Positions 29,752-35,252 of a stretch of DNA of 35,252 nt are shown piece by piece. The notes beneath the pieces are model-generated. The model did no database searches. It was not told the DNA's origin and was given only the letters and a program-made list of their open reading frames with translations. Source of the DNA: UBA1756 sp045627805. Its GTDB lineage: Bacteria > Bacteroidota > Bacteroidia > Bacteroidales > WCHB1-69. The stretch is from NCBI GenBank assembly GCA_045627805.1, contig JAZQOJ010000183.1, positions 1-35,252 of the forward strand. Direction: 5' to 3'. The stretch's first letter is position 1. Every line of letters begins with the position of its first letter. The translations under genes were made by a program, and so were the position numbers.

Positions 29752-29979
29752 TTAACACTTGGCATTTCGGACACCATCATCCGAAAAAAATAGCGCCAGG
29801 AAATCCGCGTCGGACAGATGAAGAAACTCTTTGAGCTTAGCCATCTCGGACAAAACGAACTCGCTGTCGCCGTTTAACTTGTTGTAGAGCGCCTGAGTAG
29901 ATATCCCCAGGACCTCCGCTACCTTAACCATTTTGATGCCGTCATCGATGATGCGCATCTTTACGTTTTGAAATTCCAT
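29752..29979 (-). CDS. Cro-like small HTH regulator (75 aa)
   Basis: 75 residues. MEFQNVKMRIIDDGIKMVKV, then AEVLGISTQALYNKLNGDSE (HTH). It is first in the leftward operon, divergent from the cI-like repressor, the usual place of Cro. GGAGG lies about 10 nt before the ATG. A TTGGCATTT repeat like those in the operator region lies in its last codons. Operator competition is inferred. Confidence 0.75.
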   Translation of the reverse strand: MEFQNVKMRIIDDGIKMVKVAEVLGISTQALYNKLNGDSEFVLSEMAKLKEFLHLSDADFLALFFSDDGVRNAKC

Positions 29980-30001
29980 AAGCCATTAACCTCCTTCCGT
30001 G

Positions 30002-30045
30002 TTGGCATTTTGGATATTTTCGAGATTAAACTAAACTTGGCATTT
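30002..30045. promoter_or_regulatory. TTGGCATTT repeats in switch region (operator candidates)
   Basis: Two copies of TTGGCATTT lie 35 bp apart, at 30002-30010 and 30037-30045, flanking and overlapping the leftward promoter; a third is at 29759-29767 in the 3' end of the cro-like gene. All three have the same orientation. Direct repeats at a divergent promoter are typical of repressor or Cro operators. The binding protein is not known. Confidence 0.5.
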
Positions 30046-30051
30046 CGTCAA
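30023..30051 (-). promoter_or_regulatory. Leftward early promoter
   Basis: The minus strand has TTGACG (30051-30046), a spacer of exactly 17 nt, and TAATCT (30028-30023), close to consensus. It drives the cro-like gene and the early operon. The spacer contains one TTGGCATTT-type repeat, so a bound repressor would block RNA polymerase. Confidence 0.75.
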
Positions 30052-30102
30052 TATAAAAAAGCGGAAAACACAAAAATATTTTTATGAAACCTAAAAGTAA
30101 TG

Positions 30103-30131
30103 TTGACGCTTTGGATAGCAGCCTTTAAAAT
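30103..30131 (+). promoter_or_regulatory. Rightward promoter of repressor-integrase unit
   Basis: TTGACG (30103-30108), 17 nt, TAAAAT (30126-30131), close to consensus. A start near 30138 leaves a very short leader with GGAGGT (30139-30144) before the repressor ATG at 30152. Inside the promoter is the inverted repeat TTTGGAT (30110-30116) with ATCCAAA (30130-30136), which overlaps the -10 and could be an autoregulatory operator; another TTTGGAT is at 30009-30015. Confidence 0.78.
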
Positions 30132-30151
30132 CCAAACTGGAGGTAAGACGT

Positions 30152-30508
30152 ATGAATAAAGAAGATATCCGTAAAGCATTTGGTAAAAAGCTCAGGCATT
30201 ACCGCAAAGCCGCAGGTGTTACACAGATGGAACTGGCTAAGGCAATCGGCTATGACTCGATAGCGGCAATCAGCAAGATTGAGAATGGCTCCAGGGATAT
30301 GCCTAGATCCAAAATCAAGCTGGCCGCCGACAGGCTCGGAGTTTCACCGCTGGTATTTTTCCAGGATACCGCCACCGACACCGATCAACAGGTGCAGGGC
30401 TTGATCGACATATTCAACCAGCTCCCTCTCAGCAGGAAAACCGCTGTCCTACTTTTTGCGGAATACCAGCTGGATCGCGAAAAGGAATCGAGGCAATCAA
30501 ATGATTGA
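30152..30508 (+). CDS. cI-like repressor, short form without peptidase domain
   Basis: 118 residues. HTH_3 domain in residues about 8-65: LRHYRKAAGVTQMELAKAIG, then AAISKIENGSRDM, IKLAADRLGV. The C-terminal 50 residues (FNQLPLSRKTAVLLFAEYQL) are a short helical part, too small for an S24 autocleavage domain. So RecA-stimulated self-cleavage is not expected and induction must use another route. It is divergent from the cro-like gene, and its stop overlaps the integrase start. Confidence 0.88.
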   Translation: MNKEDIRKAFGKKLRHYRKAAGVTQMELAKAIGYDSIAAISKIENGSRDMPRSKIKLAADRLGVSPLVFFQDTATDTDQQVQGLIDIFNQLPLSRKTAVLLFAEYQLDREKESRQSND

Positions 30509-31580
30509 ACCCAGGTGGTCAGCATACAACCAGAAATGGTCGATATCCATCTACGAGAACGGTAAACGGGTAAAGACATTCTGGTCCCAGAAACAAGGTA
30601 GTGCAGGCAAGCGCGAGGTCCTGAAGAAATATAACGATTACATCAACGGCATCGACAGCAACATAACGGTCGCCGCAGAATGGTCTCGGTTCCTGGGATC
30701 ACAGCGCGCCAGGATGTGTCCTGAGGCATACCGCAACGTTGAGAGCATAAGCAATCACCATATCCTCTCCAAATGCGGTAAAAGAAAACTCGCCACTATG
30801 AGAATTACGGACTGGCAATCGGTTATAAACAATTGCCGCAAGATCGACGGCGGCGACCTCAGCAAGAAAACCCTGCGAACGATCCGCGCCACCATTGTCT
30901 CGTTCTTAAAATTCTGTGAGCAAGACGGAATAGATGCGCCCTCAGGCACCGCCCTGGTGGCCCCTAAGAACGCGCCGACCGTTGGTAAGGAAATCATACC
31001 CCTTGACGCCGTCTCGCGCTTATTCAGCGAATGTGAGCCTTACAGCGGCGACTTTTTTATACACCTCTTTCGTTTTATGTGCGTAACGGGTCTCAGGCCT
31101 GGTGAGGCTATAGGTCTCCAGCGCCAAGATTACGCTGATGGATGGATCACGATCGCTCGCTCTGTGAATAGAATGTGCAGGATTACGCCAGGAAAAAATA
31201 AAAATGCGCTGCGCCGCATCAAGCTCGCTGATATTGCGGTCAAGGAAATCGAGAGCCAGCTGGCAATGACCGCCAACCTTAAGAGCGCCTGGATATTCCC
31301 TGATCCCGTCGGTAATGTTGCCCTGCAGGGTACGGTCTACGAGCACTGGAAAAGGATAGCCGCGCAATTAGGATGCCCAAACACCTGCTTGTATTCTTTC
31401 AGACACACATTCATAAGTATGGCGTCGGTGGATCTGCCCCAGCCTATGCTCAAAGCCGCCGTCGGCCATTCCGTCGATTTTGACACCTACGGAGTCTACG
31501 CCCATATGTCCGATAATCAGATGGTCCAGGCCGCCACGATCCTGGATAATTCCACCTTCAAAACCATAACCGAAAAATGA
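30501..31580 (+). CDS. int: Tyrosine-family site-specific integrase
   Basis: 359 residues from the ATG at 30501, which overlaps the repressor stop by 8 bases and has GAGG upstream; a longer frame adds 15 residues inside the repressor gene. The N-terminus (MIEPRWSAYNQKWSISIYE) is an arm-binding domain; the core-binding domain spans about 60-150. Catalytic residues visible are Arg199 (CVTGLRPGEA), Lys about 232-234, Arg301-His302 (YSFRHTF, with Tyr where the first His is usual), His323 (VGHSVDF) and nucleophile Tyr333 (GVYAHM). It integrates the phage at the tRNA-type attachment site 115 bp beyond its stop. Confidence 0.94.
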   Translation: MIEPRWSAYNQKWSISIYENGKRVKTFWSQKQGSAGKREVLKKYNDYINGIDSNITVAAEWSRFLGSQRARMCPEAYRNVESISNHHILSKCGKRKLATMRITDWQSVINNCRKIDGGDLSKKTLRTIRATIVSFLKFCEQDGIDAPSGTALVAPKNAPTVGKEIIPLDAVSRLFSECEPYSGDFFIHLFRFMCVTGLRPGEAIGLQRQDYADGWITIARSVNRMCRITPGKNKNALRRIKLADIAVKEIESQLAMTANLKSAWIFPDPVGNVALQGTVYEHWKRIAAQLGCPNTCLYSFRHTFISMASVDLPQPMLKAAVGHSVDFDTYGVYAHMSDNQMVQAATILDNSTFKTITEK

Positions 31581-31584
31581 AAAA

Positions 31585-31596
31585 TTGGCGGTAACC
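31585..31596 (+). repeat. Arm-type repeat, integrase side (ATTGGCGGTAAC)
   Basis: One copy of ATTGGCGGTAAC lies 4 bp after the integrase stop. It shares ATTGGCGGT with the triple repeat on the far side of the attP core. Candidate arm-type integrase binding site, 99 bp from the core. Confidence 0.5.
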
Positions 31597-31694
31597 GCGC
31601 CAGCCGCGAGAAAACGCCACGCCAACAAAACGCAAAACGCCCGTAAATAGCCGGTTTTGAGCCTTCACGGCGACAGATGGCTCACAAATAATAT

Positions 31695-31719
31695 GGTTCA
31701 AGTCCTGTCAGGCGCACCA
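31695..31719 (+). other. attP core (25 bp, tRNA 3' end)
   Basis: Positions 31695-31719 read as the last part of a tRNA: GG, then T-loop TTCAAGT, 3' T-stem CCTGT, 3' acceptor strand CAGGCGC, discriminator A and CCA. The 5' parts of a tRNA are absent upstream, so this is not a tRNA gene. It lies downstream of the integrase, as is common for attP. On integration into a tRNA gene (acceptor GCGCCTG, perhaps an Arg tRNA) the phage copy would restore the gene's 3' end. Confidence 0.85.
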
Positions 31720-31764
31720 GCGTAACGCCCCAAAACAAAGCGTCTGCGGCAAAAGCCATAAAAG

Positions 31765-31796
31765 GATTGGCGGTAGATTGGCGGTGGATTGGCGGT
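31765..31796 (+). repeat. Triple arm-type repeat (GATTGGCGGT x3)
   Basis: Three copies of GATTGGCGGT at 31765-31774, 31776-31785 and 31787-31796, each 11 bp apart, that is one helical turn, so bound integrase subunits would face the same side. They lie 46 bp beyond the attP core, opposite the single copy near the integrase stop. Function as integrase or excisionase sites is inferred. The rest of 31581-31849 holds no gene. Confidence 0.65.
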
Positions 31797-31802
31797 AACA
31801 AA

Positions 31803-31829
31803 AAAAGGCGGGTTTTTGGCCCGCCTTTT
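31803..31829. terminator. Bidirectional terminator between integrase and the small-gene cluster
   Basis: AAAAGGCGGG (31803-31812) and CCCGCCTTTT (31820-31829) form a perfect 10-bp stem with a 7-nt loop; the arms give A and T runs for both strands. It stops both the plus-strand repressor-integrase transcript and the minus-strand unit ending at 31850. Confidence 0.88.
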
Positions 31830-31849
31830 ATTTATAAATTTGTTACCTT

Positions 31850-32029
31850 TTACTCAAACATCAAGCCGCCGATATCCGCCTCCATTACCTCGTACTTTCT
31901 GCCGTCGTCGGTTTCAAGAACATAAGCGTCAACATCTTCGAACGCGTCTGTTATGATCCCGACCGTCTGCCTGCGATCGTTCAGGAAAACGATCTGACCA
32001 ACTCTGTATCTCTTTTCAAGCTCCTTCAT
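31850..32029 (-). CDS. Small hypothetical protein (59 aa)
   Basis: 59 residues from the ATG at 32027-32029 (AAGGAGGT upstream), below common length cutoffs. MKELEKRYRVGQIVFLNDRR, then TVGIITDAFEDVDAYVLETD and GRKYEVMEADIGGLMF: a small beta-barrel-like pattern as in SH3-like domains (VGQIVFLND...KYEVMEADI). The last gene of the minus unit before the bidirectional terminator. Function unknown. Confidence 0.6.
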   Translation of the reverse strand: MKELEKRYRVGQIVFLNDRRQTVGIITDAFEDVDAYVLETDDGRKYEVMEADIGGLMFE

Positions 32030-32030
32030 A

Positions 32031-32240
32031 TTAAAAACCTCCTTTTTGATCTATTGCGTCGTTTGCCATCTCGACATAGCCAGCACAAACGCAAACCAAA
32101 TTGTTGTAATCCTTTGCCGTAGCCTCGGCCCACATCTGATCTATCTTGTCAGCCAGGCCCGCCCTTCTTAAACAGATAGCCGTGTATCCCATAAGCGAAT
32201 ACGCATTGCCGTCAACACCTACTAAAGTAAACCGTTCCAT
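32031..32240 (-). CDS. Small hypothetical protein (69 aa)
   Basis: 69 residues. MERFTLVGVDGNAYSLMGYT, with LRRAGLADKIDQMWAEATAK and CVCAGYVEMAND. Resembles small VDGNAYSLMG-type proteins found in Firmicutes elements, whose function is unknown. GTAGGAGG lies before the ATG. In the unit between lysis and attP. Confidence 0.62.
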   Translation of the reverse strand: MERFTLVGVDGNAYSLMGYTAICLRRAGLADKIDQMWAEATAKDYNNLVCVCAGYVEMANDAIDQKGGF

Positions 32241-32250
32241 TTAGATCCTC

Positions 32251-32523
32251 CTACGCACTCATTAAGATGCCCATCCACTGAAAAGCCTGATTGATATCGT
32301 GCTCCGAACACTTGGTGTACGGGATGTAGCTGTCGAGCTTTCCAGAATTAAGGAATTCAACAGCTACCTCAACGCGGGTTGTAAAGCCTATGATCTGATT
32401 GCCAGCGCCGTAGATGGTGAACGCCTCGCAGAATAAAGACTTTGCTACACTTCCGAAATCGCTCTCGTAGATGGCGTATCTACGAGGCGCGGTGATCTCA
32501 GCTGCGGTGAACTTGTTAGCCAT
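32251..32523 (-). CDS. Small hypothetical protein (90 aa)
   Basis: 90 residues. MANKFTAAEITAPRRYAIYE, then AKSLFCEAFTIYGAGNQIIG, TTRVEVAVEFLNSGKLDSYI. No family recognised. It starts immediately after the preceding stop with GGAGGACAAG as ribosome site. It belongs to the small unit transcribed towards attP. Confidence 0.62.
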   Translation of the reverse strand: MANKFTAAEITAPRRYAIYESDFGSVAKSLFCEAFTIYGAGNQIIGFTTRVEVAVEFLNSGKLDSYIPYTKCSEHDINQAFQWMGILMSA

Positions 32524-32736
32524 TCACTTGTCCTCCATCTCAGTAACCTCTTCATTGAGGTAGTCGATAACCATCTGATCGTGGCAATCATAACAATCAC
32601 AAAAAACACAACCCTTGCAACCATTAAGGTCGTCACACTTGCGAACCCTGCCCTCTTCCGTTACTGCAAAAGGCGTACCGTTAGCCTTGCACAGCTCCAG
32701 AACCTGTCTGTTGTTGAATAAATCAATGCGCTTCAT
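32524..32736 (-). CDS. Small Cys-rich protein (70 aa)
   Basis: 70 residues. MKRIDLFNNRQVLELCKANG, then RKCDDLNGCKGCVFCDCYDC, with six cysteines in 17 residues, and a C-terminal acidic helix. A compact metal- or redox-type site is likely. AAAGGAGG lies before the ATG. First gene of the unit beyond the lysis terminator; no strong promoter is obvious in 32737-32840. Confidence 0.6.
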   Translation of the reverse strand: MKRIDLFNNRQVLELCKANGTPFAVTEEGRVRKCDDLNGCKGCVFCDCYDCHDQMVIDYLNEEVTEMEDK

Positions 32737-32840
32737 TTTTAGATCCTCCTTTGTCGCGTTGATGTCGCTTTGCTTGTTGGCAATACGTTAACTCTGTTCA
32801 AGGGGGAATACAAGCCATTCTCGATCGATTTTTAAGGCAT
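32737..32840. other. Gap between lysis terminator and small-gene unit
   Basis: The 104 bases hold no gene. The minus strand has TTGAAC and TTGTAT boxes but no -10 at proper spacing, and an AGGAGG ribosome site for the downstream gene at the end. A promoter must lie here or transcription must read through the terminator; I cannot decide which. Confidence 0.35.
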
Positions 32841-32869
32841 AAAAAAAAGGGTGCGCCGAAACGCACCCT
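32841..32869 (-). terminator. Terminator after endolysin
   Basis: The minus strand has AGGGTGCG and CGCACCCT around a TTTCGG loop, followed by eight T residues (32848-32841). A strong intrinsic terminator 57 nt beyond the endolysin stop, ending the late transcript. Confidence 0.9.
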
Positions 32870-32926
32870 CGCCCCCAGCCGCGTGCCCTCGTCAGCTGGC
32901 AGGTCTATAAAGCAATTATATCACAA

Positions 32927-33742
32927 TCAATCAGGATCGCACGGCTCGCACCACTTACCCATTACATAGCCAGTAGGACCGTTCGTGGAGGTTTTAAGCC
33001 AGGTGCCACCCTCACCGTCAACCTCAGCCTTAACAACCAGCTCGTCGCCAAAAGAAAAGTATCCGATTTGCTTACTTTGGGTTGTCGCAGACTTTCTGAG
33101 TTTTAATCCGCTCTTGGCAATTACGCGATAGCGCTTATACGCCTCAGCGGGCGCTGTAGGCGCCGCAGGCGTCTCAGGCTCCACCTTTTCAGGCTTTGCC
33201 TCAGGCGCGGCGCTAGGGGCCTCCCAGGCGTCATAACGGACCTTGCCAAAGCCGTGGATCTTCGGATCAGAAAAGGCTACGAATTTTTTTGCTACCTTGC
33301 CGCCGTTCGTATTGCCCTCGACCACCTGAAAACCCTGGCCCTCAGGGAAAGTACCCCAGTCAACCACGATACCAGTATGATACGGTCTGCCAGCCTTATC
33401 CTTATAGAAGATCTTATCGCCACGCTCAGCCTTTCCAGGATCAGTCTCGTAGCGACCTGCCGCTTTGAAATAACCAATGGCCTGCGAGCATCCAGCGCCA
33501 GCATTGGAACCCTTGCTCTGCGGTTCACAAAGCGCATAAAGGGCGTCCCACTTGTCGTGGCCAGCACCCTCATAAACGCACCGATCAACGAAAATACTAC
33601 AGCTGTCTGTGTCGCCGTTCTTCGGATAATTATAGAATTCGATCGCGTCGAGCTCTGCGCTGTAAGGGTTCTTCTTGCCGCAATCCTTACCTACCTGAGC
33701 CAGCGCGAAATCCACTGCGGGTTTAGCATAAACGTTACCCAT
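32927..33742 (-). CDS. Endolysin (CHAP + SH3 domain)
   Basis: 271 residues from the ATG at 33740-33742, which has AGGAGG upstream; a longer frame adds 11 residues inside the holin gene. A CHAP amidase/endopeptidase domain in residues 1-170: Cys48 (DSCSIFVDRC), His122 (PYHTGIVVDW), Glu142 and Asn144 (VVEGNTNGG). A Pro/Ala/Glu linker (175-203). An SH3b-like wall-binding domain in residues 204-271: YRVIAKSGLKLRKSATT, GTWLKTSTNG, GYVMGKWCEP. Cleaves peptidoglycan at lysis. Overlaps the holin gene by 8 bases. Confidence 0.93.
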   Translation of the reverse strand: MGNVYAKPAVDFALAQVGKDCGKKNPYSAELDAIEFYNYPKNGDTDSCSIFVDRCVYEGAGHDKWDALYALCEPQSKGSNAGAGCSQAIGYFKAAGRYETDPGKAERGDKIFYKDKAGRPYHTGIVVDWGTFPEGQGFQVVEGNTNGGKVAKKFVAFSDPKIHGFGKVRYDAWEAPSAAPEAKPEKVEPETPAAPTAPAEAYKRYRVIAKSGLKLRKSATTQSKQIGYFSFGDELVVKAEVDGEGGTWLKTSTNGPTGYVMGKWCEPCDPD

Positions 33743-33965
33743 TCTCCACCTCCTCGACCTTTTTAGTAAGGCCATACTTAATAGAAGAAATACCTAAAAT
33801 GATACCCAGCGTACCGCCCACAACGGCTATCGTCTTTGCGATTTCCGTGGCATAAGGAAAACCCCAAACATCGGCCAGCTCAACCCAGGCGTAGCTGAGC
33901 GCATAAAAGCCTACCGTACACAACCATTTGAGGACGTCATACACTTTGCTGTTTTTGAAGATCAT
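33735..33965 (-). CDS. Holin (Hol44-like)
   Basis: 76 residues. Two hydrophobic segments: WLCTVGFYALSYAWVELA (about 14-31) and TIAVVGGTLGIILGISSI (about 45-62), with a charged C-terminal end (LTKKVEEVENG). MIFKNSKVYDVLKWLCTVGF and YATEIAKTIAVVGGTLGIIL resemble the phage holin Hol44/5_2 family. Pores formed late let the endolysin, encoded just downstream, out. GGAG precedes the ATG, overlapping the previous gene's stop. Confidence 0.85.
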   Translation of the reverse strand: MIFKNSKVYDVLKWLCTVGFYALSYAWVELADVWGFPYATEIAKTIAVVGGTLGIILGISSIKYGLTKKVEEVENG

Positions 33966-34357
33966 AGATCCGCTCTCCTTTCATTATTTTTTGTTTCTAA
34001 AAATTCTTTTCGATAAGTTTCTTTGATAAAAGCGCTGGACATTTGAGTCCTATTATTCGCGAACTCAGGATGAAGCTGGCAATAATTGTCGTAGCAATCC
34101 GTATCAACCAGGATCTGATCAAATGACTCTTTGCTGTGTTTGTAACTGTTGTGCAGGTCGTCAGCAAACCTCAGTATCTCTCGCCTTGCACTCTTGGCGC
34201 TTTCCAGATCCATACGATCCTCTAAGCCTTTGAGCTGGCGCTCCACATTTCGCCTATTGTCGCGGCGGGTAATGATCAGCTGCGCAATACCCAGAATAGC
34301 GGATATAAGGCCATTAGAACCGATAATCAGCGCCACAAAGCCGTAAATATTCTCCAT
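33962..34357 (-). CDS. Membrane-anchored protein upstream of holin (131 aa)
   Basis: 131 residues from the ATG at 34355-34357, chosen because AAGGAGGG lies 7 nt upstream; an earlier in-frame ATG at 34393 would overlap the fibre gene. One N-terminal transmembrane helix (VALIIGSNGLISAILGIAQL, residues about 6-27), then ITRRDNRRNVERQLKGLEDR, a coiled coil, and a C-terminal soluble part. Clostridia phages often have such proteins beside holin. A lysis-control role is possible but not shown. Confidence 0.65.
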   Translation of the reverse strand: MENIYGFVALIIGSNGLISAILGIAQLIITRRDNRRNVERQLKGLEDRMDLESAKSARREILRFADDLHNSYKHSKESFDQILVDTDCYDNYCQLHPEFANNRTQMSSAFIKETYRKEFLETKNNERRADL

Positions 34358-34370
34358 TGGTCTGCCCTCC

Positions 34371-35252
34371 TTAAAACGCACCCCAAACTTCAACAGTCGG
34401 GTCGGCAGCTCCGCCGACCGCCTGTTTATATGTCAACAGTCCACTGGCATTGATTGTGAACAACCAACCGTCTGTTGCTGACCTAGGTACAAAAATGCCT
34501 TCTGTTGCTGTGCCTCCAGTGATAGCATTGCTCGAGATAGTTACACCACACGCATATCCGTAACGCCTAGCCGTAACGGTAATCAGTTTGTGATTTAAGA
34601 AACCCGCAGGCAATTGCCAAGTCGAGCCAACAGTCATAAGTGAAGCAGGCGCTGTCACTTCGCAACTTGGGATTGTAGGCTTTCCAGTGAGGTCGGAATA
34701 TGCTCCGCTCGTTGCAACCGCGGCAAGATCTGCCGTGTCCGCCTTGTCTGCGAGCAAGCCGTCAGTTTCTGCTTTACTGTAAACATTCCCGAACCCGTCA
34801 GTTATCGTCTCGGCAACCTCGTCTATTGCATCCTGCACATTGTCAGCCGTCAGTCCGCTCTCCGTATTGTCGTATGGTATAGCATCCGCAAAAATACCGA
34901 AGTCCTTACGATACACAACACGGATGTCGCCAGAGTTAGCCGACACGGTATTACGGCTGATTGCTCTGATTTCTTCGGGTGTAAGCTGAACTGTTATCGG
35001 TGTATCGAGTTCGTAAAGAACTTTATGACCTGTTACCGCCGCCTTAAACTCTGCCGCCGTTGCATAATCATCATAGGCTAAAAACTGCTGAGAGTTTGAA
35101 TTTACAGAAATACCAACAACATAGTTATATGTATTTTGAGGAGTAACCGCCTCGTAAATTTCGCAAATAACATCAGGAATTGCCGTATCTCCTGTCGCCC
35201 TCTTTGCGTCTGTCGCATTAGAAATGAATCTAATACCGCCTCCCTTGGCGGA
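34371..35252 (-). CDS. Tail fibre / BppU-like protein, C-terminal part
   Basis: This is the continuation of the gene that begins at 1356. The frame runs unbroken from 35252 (and, in the circle, from base 1 into 35135) to the stop at 34371. Residues about 505-550 include a fibre-type segment (YDNTESGLTADNVQDAID) and YSKAETDGLLADKADTADLA, the repeat type seen in phage fibre stalks. The end (AVGGAADPTVEVWGAF) is a beta-sandwich-type tip that may bind the receptor. The last 117 bases duplicate the first 117, so both parts together encode 706 residues. Specific receptor unknown. Confidence 0.8.
   Translation of the reverse strand, partial: SAKGGGIRFISNATDAKRATGDTAIPDVICEIYEAVTPQNTYNYVVGISVNSNSQQFLAYDDYATAAEFKAAVTGHKVLYELDTPITVQLTPEEIRAISRNTVSANSGDIRVVYRKDFGIFADAIPYDNTESGLTADNVQDAIDEVAETITDGFGNVYSKAETDGLLADKADTADLAAVATSGAYSDLTGKPTIPSCEVTAPASLMTVGSTWQLPAGFLNHKLITVTARRYGYACGVTISSNAITGGTATEGIFVPRSATDGWLFTINASGLLTYKQAVGGAADPTVEVWGAF
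35136..35252. repeat. Terminal direct repeat, right copy (contig overlap)
   Basis: Identical to bases 1-117; see the left copy. One copy should be dropped when the genome is circularised. Confidence 0.95.

Noticed and set aside
31660..31719. A complete tRNA gene
   Set aside because: Only the 3' part (T-loop to CCA) is present; no acceptor 5' strand, D-arm or anticodon arm can be found upstream, so it is an attP core.

Overview
The window is a complete or near-complete genome of a temperate, tailed double-stranded DNA phage (siphovirus type). The first 117 bases are repeated exactly as the last 117, so the unique length is 35,135 bp and the molecule closes into a circle or a circular permutation. 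Closing it joins two open ends into one intact 706-codon tail-fibre gene. Strong AGGAGG-type ribosome sites, SPP1-type portal and MuF proteins, a Gp20-type scaffold, a Hol44-like holin, G39P-like and Gp157-like proteins and the small RLIDADA-type proteins point to a Firmicutes host, probably a gut Clostridia. The host is inferred, not shown.

Almost everything is on the minus strand; only the repressor and the integrase (30152-31580) are on the plus strand. Following minus-strand transcription from the genetic switch near 30.0 kb downwards: two small HTH proteins, a small membrane protein, a secreted 3D-domain protein, a Gp157-like protein, a Rad52-type annealing protein, SSB, a replication initiator that contains seven tandem 15-bp iterons beside an A/T-rich stretch, a G39P-like loader and a RusA resolvase. 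Then comes a run of small Cys-rich proteins, ending at a terminator near 20.9 kb. A second minus-strand block holds a ParB-MTase fusion, small and large terminase, a DUF4417-type protein, a cassette of five proteins (three sharing an N-terminal leader, two small and Lys-rich), portal, MuF and a gp10-like protein, and ends at a terminator near 11.36 kb. A promoter near 11.28 kb restarts transcription for scaffold, major capsid, connectors, major tail protein, tail chaperones, tape measure, distal tail protein, tail endopeptidase and tail fibre. This continues across the circle junction into a membrane protein, the holin and the endolysin, with a terminator near 32.85 kb. Four small genes of unknown role lie between the lysis terminator and attP.

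The main results are these. (1) The major capsid gene ends in the slippery heptamer A-AAC-CCC directly before its stop, followed after 5 nt by a perfect 9-bp stem; a -1 shift would add a 137-residue C-terminal domain. The tail chaperone gene has the same layout with an 11-bp stem. (2) Three consecutive proteins between terminase and portal carry the same N-terminal leader (FNLQ[LF]FGGRGG, degenerate in the third) on low-complexity linkers with different C-terminal domains. One looks like an R-S-E ADP-ribosyltransferase and one like another ART-fold domain, which suggests virion-packaged effectors. (3) attP can be read directly: a 25-bp tRNA 3' end downstream of the integrase, flanked by repeated arm-type sites. 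(4) The switch region shows two divergent near-consensus promoters with repeats placed like operators.
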